DNA from: Bacteriovorax sp.
GTDB taxonomy: Bacteria; Bdellovibrionota; Bacteriovoracia; Bacteriovoracales; Bacteriovoracaceae
Length of the DNA stretch: 64,000 nt
NCBI GenBank assembly: GCA_028710485.1
Contig: JAQTTZ010000010.1
Coordinates: 1 to 64,000, forward strand
Direction: 5' to 3'
In this document: positions 21,931 through 31,735 of the stretch, in pieces
How positions within the stretch are numbered: position 1 is the first letter of the stretch
Layout of the letters: every line of letters begins with the position of its first letter
The notes under the pieces: generated by a model
The model's input: the letters and a program-made list of their open reading frames with translations, nothing else
Told to the model about the DNA's origin: nothing
Databases searched by the model: none
Program-made: the position numbers and the translations under genes

Positions 21931-23273
21931 TGACCAATGGTAATAACGACGACGACAATCGCCGCGACTTAACACGCATTGAAGATCTTTCTGAGTTTCT
22001 TCACGAAGAAGATTCCAATGTGGATAATTTGTTTGGCAGTTTTGAGACAGAAACCAGTGGTCATGCTGACATGACTACTGGAATAAGTCTTGATGATCTC
22101 GATAGCTCCCAAGGCGAAGAGTTGCCGCCTGAATTACCAGAGTCGGAAGAAGCAGAACAGGAAGCAGAACAAAATGATGAAGTCAGTTTTTTTGATGAAT
22201 CAAATGAATTAAATGAATTAAATGACGATCTCAACTTTCAATACGAGAGCGAATCTCCCATTGCAGATTTCGGTGACTCACTAGAATCGGCCTCAACACA
22301 AGACTCACCTTTTGAGCTTTCGTCTGATGATACTAATGATTTCTCTTTTGCAAATGAGTCTAATCAGTCCTCTGAAGACCTGATAGCAGATGAAGCACTC
22401 GTTTATGAAGATGTAACACCCTACACGCCCGCTTCTCTTAATGAAGAAGCCCCATCCCAAGAAGGATTTGAAGAAGTAAAAAACTTCGCCCAGAATTTTT
22501 CTTACGGACAAATCCAAGGCGGAGGAAATCCTCCCTTTAGCTTAGTCATTAGAAACTTAAAATATTCTGAAGAGGCCGAAGATATTTTGATTATTCTTCG
22601 CGAATTTGGTCTAGTGACAGATCAAAATACTCCGGACACAGCAAAAAGTCTGGAACTCGGATCATTACTCGTTCCTCAGATCAGTGAATACAGCGCTATC
22701 GTTTTGGCCCATAAACTAAGACGATACGATTGCGATATAGAAGTTGGCCTATCGGACGAAGTTCATCCCTCTAAATCCGGTGATACTAATCCTCGCGGCC
22801 TCGTGAAAAAAAATAGCCTTCGACAAAATATTGCAGAAAGCTTCAAAAGGGATGAAGACGATACTCCAGTTAAAGAAATCATTGTCAGTACCACTTCGGC
22901 ACTCGAAGGCCACGTGATAAAAAAATACATCGGTGTTCAAACCAGTTTTGCAATTGTCGACGAAGAAGAATTAGAGCGATTAAAGTTCGTTCAAAAAACG
23001 GCGAGAATGAATATTGAACTTCTGGACTATAAAACTGATGAATCCGTTACAAGTGAACGAGCATTCAAAGACTATCAAAATTCATTTAATCTGCTCTTTA
23101 CTGATCTTTGCGATCAGTTAAAAGTCAAAGCGATGAAAGAAAAGGCCAATGCTCTTCTGGGTCTAAACTATCAACTCACCTCCCTACCTTTTGAAAAATC
23201 TGCACAAGGAAGTATTTGTTATCAACTCACATGCAGCGCTACTCTCGCTGTTGTAAGGCCCGAATATAAATGA
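21930..23273 (+). CDS. hypothetical protein: acidic disordered N-terminus with C-terminal YbjQ/DUF74-like domain
   Basis: ATG at 21930 overlaps secA stop, RBS GGAG; N-terminal ~170 aa D/E/S-rich; C-terminus STTSALEGHVIKKYIGV...AMKEKANALLGLNYQLT...CYQLTCSATLAVV. Confidence 0.6.
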   Translation: MTNGNNDDDNRRDLTRIEDLSEFLHEEDSNVDNLFGSFETETSGHADMTTGISLDDLDSSQGEELPPELPESEEAEQEAEQNDEVSFFDESNELNELNDDLNFQYESESPIADFGDSLESASTQDSPFELSSDDTNDFSFANESNQSSEDLIADEALVYEDVTPYTPASLNEEAPSQEGFEEVKNFAQNFSYGQIQGGGNPPFSLVIRNLKYSEEAEDILIILREFGLVTDQNTPDTAKSLELGSLLVPQISEYSAIVLAHKLRRYDCDIEVGLSDEVHPSKSGDTNPRGLVKKNSLRQNIAESFKRDEDDTPVKEIIVSTTSALEGHVIKKYIGVQTSFAIVDEEELERLKFVQKTARMNIELLDYKTDESVTSERAFKDYQNSFNLLFTDLCDQLKVKAMKEKANALLGLNYQLTSLPFEKSAQGSICYQLTCSATLAVVRPEYK

Positions 23274-24694
23274 AACCACAACACTACAAAACGGTCGTAA
23301 TCGGAGGAGGAATTGTTGGAGCTGGAATTTTCCGCGACCTCGCTCTCCACGGTGTAGATACGCTTTTAATTGAAAAAAAAGATTTCTCTTCACAAACTAG
23401 CGAGCGCAGCTCAAAAATGCTCCATGGTGGCATCCGCTACCTCGAAAATTTGGATTTTGCTCTAGTCTTTGAGGCCCTCCACGAAAAAAACTTATGGCTG
23501 AAGCTTACACCCCATCTCGCCCAGGAAGTTCCTTTTTATCTTCCAGTTTTTAAAGATGCTAAACGCCCGTTGTGGATGATTCGACTTGGAATGTTTCTCT
23601 ATGATTTTTTATCGAGTTTTGAAAACTCTCCTCATCAAATAAAGTCCGCGCAAGATGTCCACGCTCTAATTCCCGATTTAAAAACATCCGGGCTTGCAGG
23701 GGCCGGAGTTTATTATGACGGAATTATGGATGATGCCAAAATCACTCTAGAAGTCATCTATGATGCTTTAAAAGAAAATTGCGCTCACGCCATGACTTAT
23801 ACTGAAGTGACAACTGTTACCAAAGTTCACGATAAAAATATTATTCATTGTAAAAATGTTTTAACAGGTAAGGTCTTCACTGTGACCTGTGACCAAGTGG
23901 TTTATGCCCTTGGCCCTTTTACCGATCGCTTTTTAAATTCCATTCCGATGTATAACTGGCAAAATGTTCTTCTTCCTTCCAAAGGCTCTCACCTATGGAT
24001 TTCAAATAAGGATTTGCCACTTAAATACCCAATCGTTATAACCACCAATGATGACCGTGTGATTTTCGTTATTCCTCACGGCGATCAAATATTAGTTGGA
24101 ACAACTGAAGTCGCTTTTAACGGCGATTATTTTGATGTAAAACCCTCTGAAGCTGAAATCGACTATCTGCTATCCGCACTTAATGATTATTTCCCAAAAC
24201 TTGGCCTCTCTCACAATCATATCCTTTCATCCTTTGCGGGCATCAGACCGCTGGTAAAAGAAAATGGCGATGGAAATCGCGGCAAGACTTCTCGCGAACA
24301 TAAAATTTTTCAACCGATGAGCGATACTTATGTGATCGCCGGTGGAAAATACACAACGTTTAGAGTGATGGGCCAGGATATTACCCGCGAAATTTGTCAT
24401 AAATTTGGAAGGAGCTACAACCAGGATATTTCCAAACAGATACTTCGTCAAAGATCAGTGCTACTTCCGTTTGACTGGAAAGTTCCAACCAAAGAGGAAT
24501 TGATTCGTATTTGTGAAACTGAAGGACCGCAAACCTTTCTCGATTTAGTAGTCAGAAGGTTGTCGATTCCGAGTCGTAAGATTTGGGAATTAAGAGCAGC
24601 TGGGGTGGATTTTAATCAGTACTTTATGACCAATTTAAATGATCTAAAAAAGTATTTAGTAATTTCAGAAGAAGATATTAAGAACTTTATTTAA
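23270..24694 (+). CDS. glpD: FAD-dependent glycerol-3-phosphate dehydrogenase
   Basis: VIGGGIVGAGIFRDLALHGVDTLLIEKKDFSSQTSERSSKMLHGGIRYLE; HGDQILVGTTEVAFNGD; GGKYTTFRVMGQD. Confidence 0.93.
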   Translation: MKPQHYKTVVIGGGIVGAGIFRDLALHGVDTLLIEKKDFSSQTSERSSKMLHGGIRYLENLDFALVFEALHEKNLWLKLTPHLAQEVPFYLPVFKDAKRPLWMIRLGMFLYDFLSSFENSPHQIKSAQDVHALIPDLKTSGLAGAGVYYDGIMDDAKITLEVIYDALKENCAHAMTYTEVTTVTKVHDKNIIHCKNVLTGKVFTVTCDQVVYALGPFTDRFLNSIPMYNWQNVLLPSKGSHLWISNKDLPLKYPIVITTNDDRVIFVIPHGDQILVGTTEVAFNGDYFDVKPSEAEIDYLLSALNDYFPKLGLSHNHILSSFAGIRPLVKENGDGNRGKTSREHKIFQPMSDTYVIAGGKYTTFRVMGQDITREICHKFGRSYNQDISKQILRQRSVLLPFDWKVPTKEELIRICETEGPQTFLDLVVRRLSIPSRKIWELRAAGVDFNQYFMTNLNDLKKYLVISEEDIKNFI

Positions 24695-24719
24695 ATAAAA
24701 ATTACAATGCAAGATTAGC

Positions 24720-25904
24720 TTAAAAGCGATATGAAATTCCATACTCTATTCGCGGCCCGGAGTAAGTGTTCTTAACTGTTTGATCATCTGGATAACTTAA
24801 ACTCTCACTAGCATTATAATATTGAAGCGAAGCTCTCATCCCAAGACCATTGATTAGAACATATTTTAATCCAAGACCACCTAAGATTAAAGTACTTGAT
24901 CCTTTTGCCGAAATATCTGGTGAAGTGCCGCTACTGCTAGTTAACGTGCCGGTCCCACCTCCGAAGCGGAATTCGCCAAAACAAATAATTTTATTGGTCG
25001 ATGCCGCAGAATTGTAGAAATGATAAAATGCACCTCCACCAAATCTTAACCAATCAATTGTATCTTTAGTGATATCTAAACCGCTCGATTCTACTGCCTT
25101 ATTAAGAAAAGCAAAAATTGAAACATCCTTAAGAAAACTATCTGAATTTAAAAAATAGCGCTCGAGACCTAACGTAAAATCAAATTTCGAAGATGTTAAA
25201 TCTTTCGAAACACTAGTGGTACTCGTAGTATTGGTCTGTGTTCCAGAAATTGAATCTAGATTTAATAATCCCCATACTTCCCAATTTTTGGATTTGTTTG
25301 TTCCGCCATGAACAGGAGTCTCCTCCATTATGCTTACTTCTTTTGATTCTTTCCCTTTAGTCGACTTTGCCGGAGTTTCTTTTTTCGCAGGCCTTCCTGA
25401 TTCTTCCAGCCCCATACCTTCTAATTCTTTTTGCTCATCTTCGTTAATTTTAGAAGTGGTTGTTGCTTCTGCAGCTGCATCCCCCATATCCATTTTATCA
25501 GTTCCGGCCGGAATCGGTTCGTCTTTCATGCTTTTAGACGGGTCATCTGTAATTTTAACCGGACTTGCGATTTTTAAATTTAAAACTTTTCCATCGGTAA
25601 TTTCAGCTGGATCGACAACTCGGTACAACGACCAAATAGACCTAGATGGAGAAACTTTTTCGGCCACTCCGCGAGCAATAACTCCTGAAGTAATAAAAAA
25701 CTTTGCGTGATTACCCACGACCACTCCATCTTCCGCCCCTCGGTTAATAAGGACTGTTTTTTTGGAGTTTGAAACTTTTAAAAAGCGAAGAGTTAATTTC
25801 TCATCGATATCTAAAGCAGAGACAGAGTTTAAGCTTAAAAAATATAGAACTAAAAGAAGACGAACTAAAAGAACTCTCATGATCTTATCCCCTAAACTAT
25901 TCAT
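24720..25904 (-). CDS. hypothetical envelope protein, predicted C-terminal beta-barrel
   Basis: Signal peptide, N-terminal TVLINRGAEDGVVVGNHAKFFIT domain, disordered linker, barrel-like C-terminus ending GPRIEYGISYRF. Confidence 0.6.
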   Translation of the reverse strand: MNSLGDKIMRVLLVRLLLVLYFLSLNSVSALDIDEKLTLRFLKVSNSKKTVLINRGAEDGVVVGNHAKFFITSGVIARGVAEKVSPSRSIWSLYRVVDPAEITDGKVLNLKIASPVKITDDPSKSMKDEPIPAGTDKMDMGDAAAEATTTSKINEDEQKELEGMGLEESGRPAKKETPAKSTKGKESKEVSIMEETPVHGGTNKSKNWEVWGLLNLDSISGTQTNTTSTTSVSKDLTSSKFDFTLGLERYFLNSDSFLKDVSIFAFLNKAVESSGLDITKDTIDWLRFGGGAFYHFYNSAASTNKIICFGEFRFGGGTGTLTSSSGTSPDISAKGSSTLILGGLGLKYVLINGLGMRASLQYYNASESLSYPDDQTVKNTYSGPRIEYGISYRF

Positions 25905-27469
25905 TAAAAATAAACACTCATCCCTATAAGATATTTTATGTCGTTGATGGAAATTTTTCCATTAATATTGTCATCCAGAGAGTCAATAACACTCAAGCGC
26001 TTCATGTCCAGATTGATTCCGGCATTAAAACTTGCCCCTACATTAACCGTATCTTCAGTGAGATCACCTGTTCTGAAGCGGTATTTGCTCAACACTTGCA
26101 AGGCAGGCAGAGCTAACACTTGATAAGTATACTTTTTTGATAAACCAGTAGCACTCATATCAATCGAACCCGCTTTCAGCCCTATCCCACCCAGAAAAAT
26201 AAATGAATTAAGAGTCAATGGATTATTGATGAAATAATAATTTAGATAAGCTCCATAATAACCTTCCTGTCCACGAGCATTCAGACCGCCAACATCATAG
26301 TCAGACACACCTCTTTCCAGAACAAATTGTAGAGACCAGTTTATTAAATCTTTTGAGGTGCGAGATAAATGCAGATCATAACCAAGGCCTAAACTATAAC
26401 CAAGACTTCTATAATTTTGATCAACACTAGTGGTGTGATCAACCATTGAGCCAGAATAATGGAACAAGACTTCATTTCCATCAAGTTCATTCATCACTAG
26501 CTCACGTCTGCGCTCTTCATGTTCAAGACCGGTGCGAATAAAATAGCGACGCAAAGTAGTATCGTCCATATCTTCTGACCACGCAAGGCCATCGCGCTTA
26601 ATTTTTGCCACGGCCAAAGGATTGATTTGTTCATGGATTTTCTTTTCTTCCTTAATGGTATCGTAAACTGATGTCACAGTGATTCTGTTATTAATATCTC
26701 TAACTCCAGGAGTCTTTTCTTGATCTTTATAAAGGCCATGCATCAGTCCATATTTTTGAGAATTAATTTTTTCAACATATCCAGCGGCCATTGAATCAAG
26801 AAGTTTTTTATCTTCATCCTTGGTAATATCGGCCAGTTTTACTTCGCGATTTCCAACAAAATATTTTTCTTCGGTATCATCGTTGTATTGATCACTGAAT
26901 TGAACACCTGCTTTTTTTCTCATCTGTTCATAAGTTTGGATTTGCAAATCGGCCTCAGGTACTTTTTTTGTCTCATACAGCTCATCCGATTCCTCATAGC
27001 TGGTTGCATCTTGCAAAAGGCGATCGGGCACATTGTTTTTATTTTCTTCGAGATATTGATCAACGCTTCCATATTCATTTGGAGAAAGCACAACATGGCG
27101 CTGCTTAACTTTCATAGATCTTCCAACTTTGACTTGATTGGAAGTTAAAACCAGCAAATGCCCATTCATTTTAATAAAGTTAGGAGCATAAATTTTACTC
27201 ATAAACCAAATAGATTTTTGGGGAAAAATTTTAACCAATTTTCCTTCGGCCACTAAAAAAATTTTGGGAAATTTATAATCGCCAATTTGGATGAAAAATT
27301 TACCGTAGGCGCCCTCGCTATATTTCTCTAGGAGACCCCGGTCTATGATTACCGTTTGCGCCGAGCTGCTGGTCTCCTGAAGCACAACTTCATCGAGGCT
27401 TACGGCATAAACTTTGGGTGTTTGTAGGCATAAGGCCAATAACAATGTAGTCAGGCTTAAAATTTTCAT
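25904..27469 (-). CDS. hypothetical envelope protein, predicted C-terminal beta-barrel (related N-terminus to 24720-25904)
   Basis: Signal peptide, TVIIDRGLLEKYSEGAYGKFFIQIG domain, barrel-like C-terminus ending YLIGMSVYF. Confidence 0.6.
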   Translation of the reverse strand: MKILSLTTLLLALCLQTPKVYAVSLDEVVLQETSSSAQTVIIDRGLLEKYSEGAYGKFFIQIGDYKFPKIFLVAEGKLVKIFPQKSIWFMSKIYAPNFIKMNGHLLVLTSNQVKVGRSMKVKQRHVVLSPNEYGSVDQYLEENKNNVPDRLLQDATSYEESDELYETKKVPEADLQIQTYEQMRKKAGVQFSDQYNDDTEEKYFVGNREVKLADITKDEDKKLLDSMAAGYVEKINSQKYGLMHGLYKDQEKTPGVRDINNRITVTSVYDTIKEEKKIHEQINPLAVAKIKRDGLAWSEDMDDTTLRRYFIRTGLEHEERRRELVMNELDGNEVLFHYSGSMVDHTTSVDQNYRSLGYSLGLGYDLHLSRTSKDLINWSLQFVLERGVSDYDVGGLNARGQEGYYGAYLNYYFINNPLTLNSFIFLGGIGLKAGSIDMSATGLSKKYTYQVLALPALQVLSKYRFRTGDLTEDTVNVGASFNAGINLDMKRLSVIDSLDDNINGKISINDIKYLIGMSVYF

Positions 27470-27599
27470 AATAGGTCAAGTTTATCATGAGAATACGCCC
27501 TGCATACATTAGGGAAATCCTTGCTTCACAGCACTTTTTTAACTATAATTAGTAGGTAAAAATATGTTCAAAAGATAGCGGATTCTCCCGAGGATTATC

Positions 27600-27818
27600 A
27601 TGAGTAAAAAGAAGATCAAAAAAATTTATAAATATGAATGCACCATTACAGGTGAAATGTTCAAAACAACTGCCGAAGCACCTCATCCAGATGAGTTAAC
27701 AACGGTGAGCGCTTATTACCAAATGCATCCTGATAAAGACGATCGCCCAGTGGAAATCAAGGTAAAGGTTAAGGCAAAAGAAGAAGATGACGCGGCTTTT
27801 AAAGCTTTAACCGTGTAA
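27600..27818 (+). CDS. small conserved-looking hypothetical protein
   Basis: 72 aa ORF with own intergenic spacing upstream of trxB; family not recognised. Confidence 0.55.
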   Translation: MSKKKIKKIYKYECTITGEMFKTTAEAPHPDELTTVSAYYQMHPDKDDRPVEIKVKVKAKEEDDAAFKALTV

Positions 27819-27843
27819 ATCAACCTTCATTCGGACAATACAC

Positions 27844-28788
27844 ATGGAAACTAAACAAGTAATCATTATCGGATCTGGCCCTGCAGGTTATACTGCTGCC
27901 CTTTATGCATCTCGTGCTGGTTTAAAACCAATCATAATTGAAGGGCATGAACCAGGCGGACAATTAACAACCACTACTGACGTTGAAAATTTTCCAGGAT
28001 TCCCAGAAGGGATTATGGGGCCAGACCTCATGGCCAATATGAAGAACCAAGTATTGCGTTTTGGAACTGAATTCCTTTCTACAAAAGTTGTCGATATAGC
28101 TTTGGCCAAACGACCTTTCCACGTCAAGTGTGAAAATGGACAAGGGTTCTTAGCAGAAACAATTATTATCTCAACGGGTGCTTCAGCTAAATACTTAGGC
28201 CTTCCCAACGAAATGCAGTTGATCGGTAAAGGTGTTTCAGCGTGCGCGACTTGTGATGGATTCTTCTATCGCGGCAAGATCGTTCATGTCGTTGGCGGTG
28301 GAGACACTGCTTTAGAAGAGGCAAACTTCCTTACTCGCTTTGCTGATAAAGTCATTCTTCTTCATAGAAAAGAGCATTTTCGTGCTACAAGGCCAATGCA
28401 AGATCGCACATTCAACAACCCAAAAATTGAAGTTATTTGGAATACTGAAGTAAAAGAAATTCTCTTCGATGACTCCGGTGTGAATGGTTTAAGAGTTTGG
28501 AACAATAAGACTAATCAAATGACTGAACGAAAAACAGATGGGTTCTTTTTGGGAATCGGTCATGAGCCCAATACAAAATTTCTTAAAGGTCAGCTCGCTC
28601 TTGATGATCACGGATATATTCTCACTCAAGGAAAACATCCTGATACATCTATACCGGGAGTATTTGCTTGTGGTGACGTTCAAGACCCTTACTACCGCCA
28701 AGCTATTTCGGCAGCGGGATCAGGTTGTCAGGCAGCGATTAGAGCGGAACGTTTTCTTGAAGCTGAACACGATAAAAAAAATAACTAA
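27844..28788 (+). CDS. trxB: thioredoxin-disulfide reductase
   Basis: IIGSGPAGYTAALYASRAGL, redox CATCDG, GGGDTALEEANFLTRFA, GVFACGDVQDPYYRQAISAAGSGC. Confidence 0.97.
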   Translation: METKQVIIIGSGPAGYTAALYASRAGLKPIIIEGHEPGGQLTTTTDVENFPGFPEGIMGPDLMANMKNQVLRFGTEFLSTKVVDIALAKRPFHVKCENGQGFLAETIIISTGASAKYLGLPNEMQLIGKGVSACATCDGFFYRGKIVHVVGGGDTALEEANFLTRFADKVILLHRKEHFRATRPMQDRTFNNPKIEVIWNTEVKEILFDDSGVNGLRVWNNKTNQMTERKTDGFFLGIGHEPNTKFLKGQLALDDHGYILTQGKHPDTSIPGVFACGDVQDPYYRQAISAAGSGCQAAIRAERFLEAEHDKKNN

Positions 28789-28800
28789 TAAGCTCTTTAA

Positions 28801-28825
28801 TAGCCCGACGGGCTTCGTCGGGCTA
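28801..28825. terminator. stem-loop, possible terminator downstream of trxB
   Basis: tagcccgac-gggcttc-gtcgggcta, 9-bp perfect stem; no strong U-tract. Confidence 0.4.
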
Positions 28826-28987
28826 CGTATCTAACTCTTCGATTTAATTTCAAATTCACATTATTATTTAAATTTTGCAAAATAATCGTAATGCACCTTT
28901 GACATACATTTTTAATTCTTGAAAGAATGGTTGTATGGGAAGAATGGATTTTTCCCGCAACAGTGTTAGATAACCAAGGAAGGTTTA

Positions 28988-29779
28988 ATGAAAGCACTCT
29001 CAAGAGTTCCGATTTTCAGCTACAACACAATCGCAACTACGCTTCTCATTCCAACCAAGTCTCTTGAAATCAAATTCCGTCAAAATTTTCTAAATGCCGA
29101 AACACTTTTTGAACTTGAATCCATCCTTGCGTGGGCAGCGACTCATACTGAAGTTCAAAGTTTATTCATCACAAGTTTTGGTGATGAGTTTATACAGGGA
29201 TTTGATCCGGCAGAAATAAAAAGCTTGTCTGAAGAAAAACTAAAAAAACAATTTACTAAAATCTCAACAATCGCCCAGTCCTTTCTCTGTCTTTCACAAA
29301 CGATTGTCGTCGACATGAAAAAAGGAACTCGCGGAGTAGGTCTTGAACTAAGCCTTGCCGCTGATATTCGCATTGCTAAAAGCGATGCTGTCTTTTGCTT
29401 TGACCATCTATCTCTTGGACTCACTCCCACTTGCGGAATGTTTTCGTTTTTAAAATCCTACCTCAACCAAAATGTTCTTCGCTCCCTTTTATTATCAGGT
29501 GTAGAATTTGGCAAAGACAGCTTCCTGGCCCTCGGTGGCTGGTGCGAATTTGATAAAGACGCCTGCTCGATCCTCACCAATATTTTTACCCAGGCACCGA
29601 TTGCTCGCATGCAGGCCAAGCGTGGTCTTTATGGAATCAATCAAACAGCTCATCAAAAAGATTTGGAAGTGGAAAACCAATTATTCAATGCTGTTGTGCA
29701 CTCTAAGGATTACACCAAAGAAGCTGATTTTATGAATCCATCTGAGTTTAAAGAGAAAGTGGCCGAAACTAGAAACTAA
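28988..29779 (+). CDS. enoyl-CoA hydratase/isomerase family protein
   Basis: Crotonase-like: FGDEFIQGFDPAEI, TRGVGLELSLAADIRIAKSDAVFCFDHLSLGLTPTCG. Confidence 0.85.
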   Translation: MKALSRVPIFSYNTIATTLLIPTKSLEIKFRQNFLNAETLFELESILAWAATHTEVQSLFITSFGDEFIQGFDPAEIKSLSEEKLKKQFTKISTIAQSFLCLSQTIVVDMKKGTRGVGLELSLAADIRIAKSDAVFCFDHLSLGLTPTCGMFSFLKSYLNQNVLRSLLLSGVEFGKDSFLALGGWCEFDKDACSILTNIFTQAPIARMQAKRGLYGINQTAHQKDLEVENQLFNAVVHSKDYTKEADFMNPSEFKEKVAETRN

Positions 29780-30689
29780 GTATCAGTCTTATTTCGTGGC
29801 CCGCGAGGACTCGTTTTACTTTTTGGAAATCATCAGTGATGCCCATCAGAAAACCTCCTCCGCCGGCCCCACATAATTTAAAAGAATAATCATTAGAAGA
29901 AAGGCCCGCACTCCAAAGATCACGATAAAGTTTAGGAATCATCGGGGAGAAATGCTCGTGCTGAAAAGCTGAAAGCAATTTAAAATTCTTTAATAATAAC
30001 TCAATATTCACATTCAAAAAATTATCAATACAGTGATTTGTAATTGGAGTTAAAACATCTTCACAAAGATTGAAATAACTCTCATTGCGAGATTTTTCTA
30101 AAAATAAGTTTACCAACGGTTCAGTCTTTCTCGATCGTTTAGTATTCAATAGAAAAATACCACCTTTGCCTTTTGAAAACTTAGGAATAGAGACTGGTCC
30201 CAGCTCATTTTTATTTTTTATCAAGATTGGCGAGTTTAAATAACTAATCAGAGGATCCACCCCCGAACTTGATCCATGAAAATGAGATTCCAATTGTGAA
30301 AAAATATTTTTCAAACGTTTGATATCAAGGATTGAAGGATTCTCTTGCTCATAACGGGCAAAGATAGCTGCGACCAAAGCTCCTGAGCTTCCGACACCAT
30401 AACCTTGTGGAATGGTCGAATCAAAAAAGAGACCTTGAGAAATATCAAATTCAAATGAAGATTGATCGAATTGAAAATTGAGCTGGCTAGAGTCTAAGAG
30501 TTGTTTTAAATAAAGCGAGAAGGCCTTAAGCTCGGGGTCAATGACGGAAGTATTATCTCTTCTAAAGGTAAGCTTCCCTTCAAAAAGAGAATAAGGAATC
30601 AAAAGCGCCATGGAGTTTTGAATTACGCTGTATTCACCGAAAAGAATTATTTTAGAATAGAATTTTTTGTCGCTAATTGTCTGAGTCAC
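29769..30689 (-). CDS. mevalonate kinase-like GHMP kinase
   Basis: SKIILFGEYSVI, IPQGYGVGSSGALVAAI, LCGAGGGGFLMG; last gene of mevalonate operon. Confidence 0.82.
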   Translation of the reverse strand: MTQTISDKKFYSKIILFGEYSVIQNSMALLIPYSLFEGKLTFRRDNTSVIDPELKAFSLYLKQLLDSSQLNFQFDQSSFEFDISQGLFFDSTIPQGYGVGSSGALVAAIFARYEQENPSILDIKRLKNIFSQLESHFHGSSSGVDPLISYLNSPILIKNKNELGPVSIPKFSKGKGGIFLLNTKRSRKTEPLVNLFLEKSRNESYFNLCEDVLTPITNHCIDNFLNVNIELLLKNFKLLSAFQHEHFSPMIPKLYRDLWSAGLSSNDYSFKLCGAGGGGFLMGITDDFQKVKRVLAGHEIRLILSF

Positions 30690-31733
30690 CTAGTACAACT
30701 CCTCAATACTGGCAGGTCCATTACCTACTTCATCATGAATCCATTTTATGCCAACAAGACTCCCTGCCAACTCAGTTTGGATCCAAGCTCGCACTATGGA
30801 TTTATAAGATTGTGGATAAAGAAGATGAATATTAGGGCCGGCATCAATAGTAAAGCAAACTGGAATATTTTTTTCTAGCCGAAATTTCTTTATCCGATCA
30901 ATTAGCCACAAGCTCTGGGGTCTAAGCAGAATATATGAAGGGATCGAGGTCATCATAAGGGCATGAAGAGTTAAGGCCTCTTCTTCCACGATCTCAATAA
31001 AGCTGTTGAGATCCCCCGACTGAAGGGCCGCAACAAGCTGAATTAAATTATTTTTAGCGCGAAGAAATCTCTGATCTTTATAAGGATGATTTTCCATTAA
31101 ACCATGCCCAGCGCGACTAGAGACTGATTTTTCTCCATCATCTACAATCAGAATCGAATCGCAGTAGTCTCGAAAGACTTCATCAGCAGTACAAAACGGA
31201 GTCGCAAATTGATTTGAGCTCGAAGGAATTGCCGAACTATCACCCCAGGAAGCAAGGCCCGCATAAACAGAGCGGGAGGCCGATCCGGAGGCCAGTCTTG
31301 AGAGTTCAGAAGCTGATTCAAAAAATTTAGTTCTATCTAATTTTATTCCAGTGAGAAATTCATCAACTGATAAGAGCGACAGACAAAGAGCACTCATCGA
31401 AGACGCGGAAGACGCAATTCCTGAAGAATGAGGAAAGGTATTGCTGGAGTGTATTTCCAAATGGTGATCGGCCAGCCAAGGAAAACGTAATTGTTGACTA
31501 TGTAAAAATTTAGAAATTTTATCCAAAAATTTTTTATTCTCAGTCCCTTCAAAGTAAAAGCTTACTGAAGCTTTTGAGCTTTTTGTGACGGACATTGAAA
31601 GAGTTGTCACCGAATGCTTCAACGTAAAACTGAGAGATGGATTCTGAGGCAGTTGAACGCCAAATTTTCCCCAGTATTTTACCAGTGCAATATTCGAAGG
31701 TGAGGTCCAAGTAATTTTAAATACCGGATTCAT
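30690..31733 (-). CDS. mvaD: diphosphomevalonate decarboxylase
   Basis: SPSNIALVKYWGKFGVQLPQNPSLSFTL, FPHSSGIASSASSMSAL, TIDAGPNIHLLY (family Asp motif DAGPN). Confidence 0.9.
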   Translation of the reverse strand: MNPVFKITWTSPSNIALVKYWGKFGVQLPQNPSLSFTLKHSVTTLSMSVTKSSKASVSFYFEGTENKKFLDKISKFLHSQQLRFPWLADHHLEIHSSNTFPHSSGIASSASSMSALCLSLLSVDEFLTGIKLDRTKFFESASELSRLASGSASRSVYAGLASWGDSSAIPSSSNQFATPFCTADEVFRDYCDSILIVDDGEKSVSSRAGHGLMENHPYKDQRFLRAKNNLIQLVAALQSGDLNSFIEIVEEEALTLHALMMTSIPSYILLRPQSLWLIDRIKKFRLEKNIPVCFTIDAGPNIHLLYPQSYKSIVRAWIQTELAGSLVGIKWIHDEVGNGPASIEELY

Positions 31734-31735
31734 AT

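Noticed and set aside
25330-25710. 126-aa plus-strand ORF opposite the envelope protein gene
   Set aside because: Ser/Ala/Pro-rich shadow of the disordered linker on the opposite strand.
27600-27818. Small ORF upstream of trxB as ribosomal protein L31
   Set aside because: Lacks L31 motifs and Zn-binding Cys pattern; left as hypothetical.
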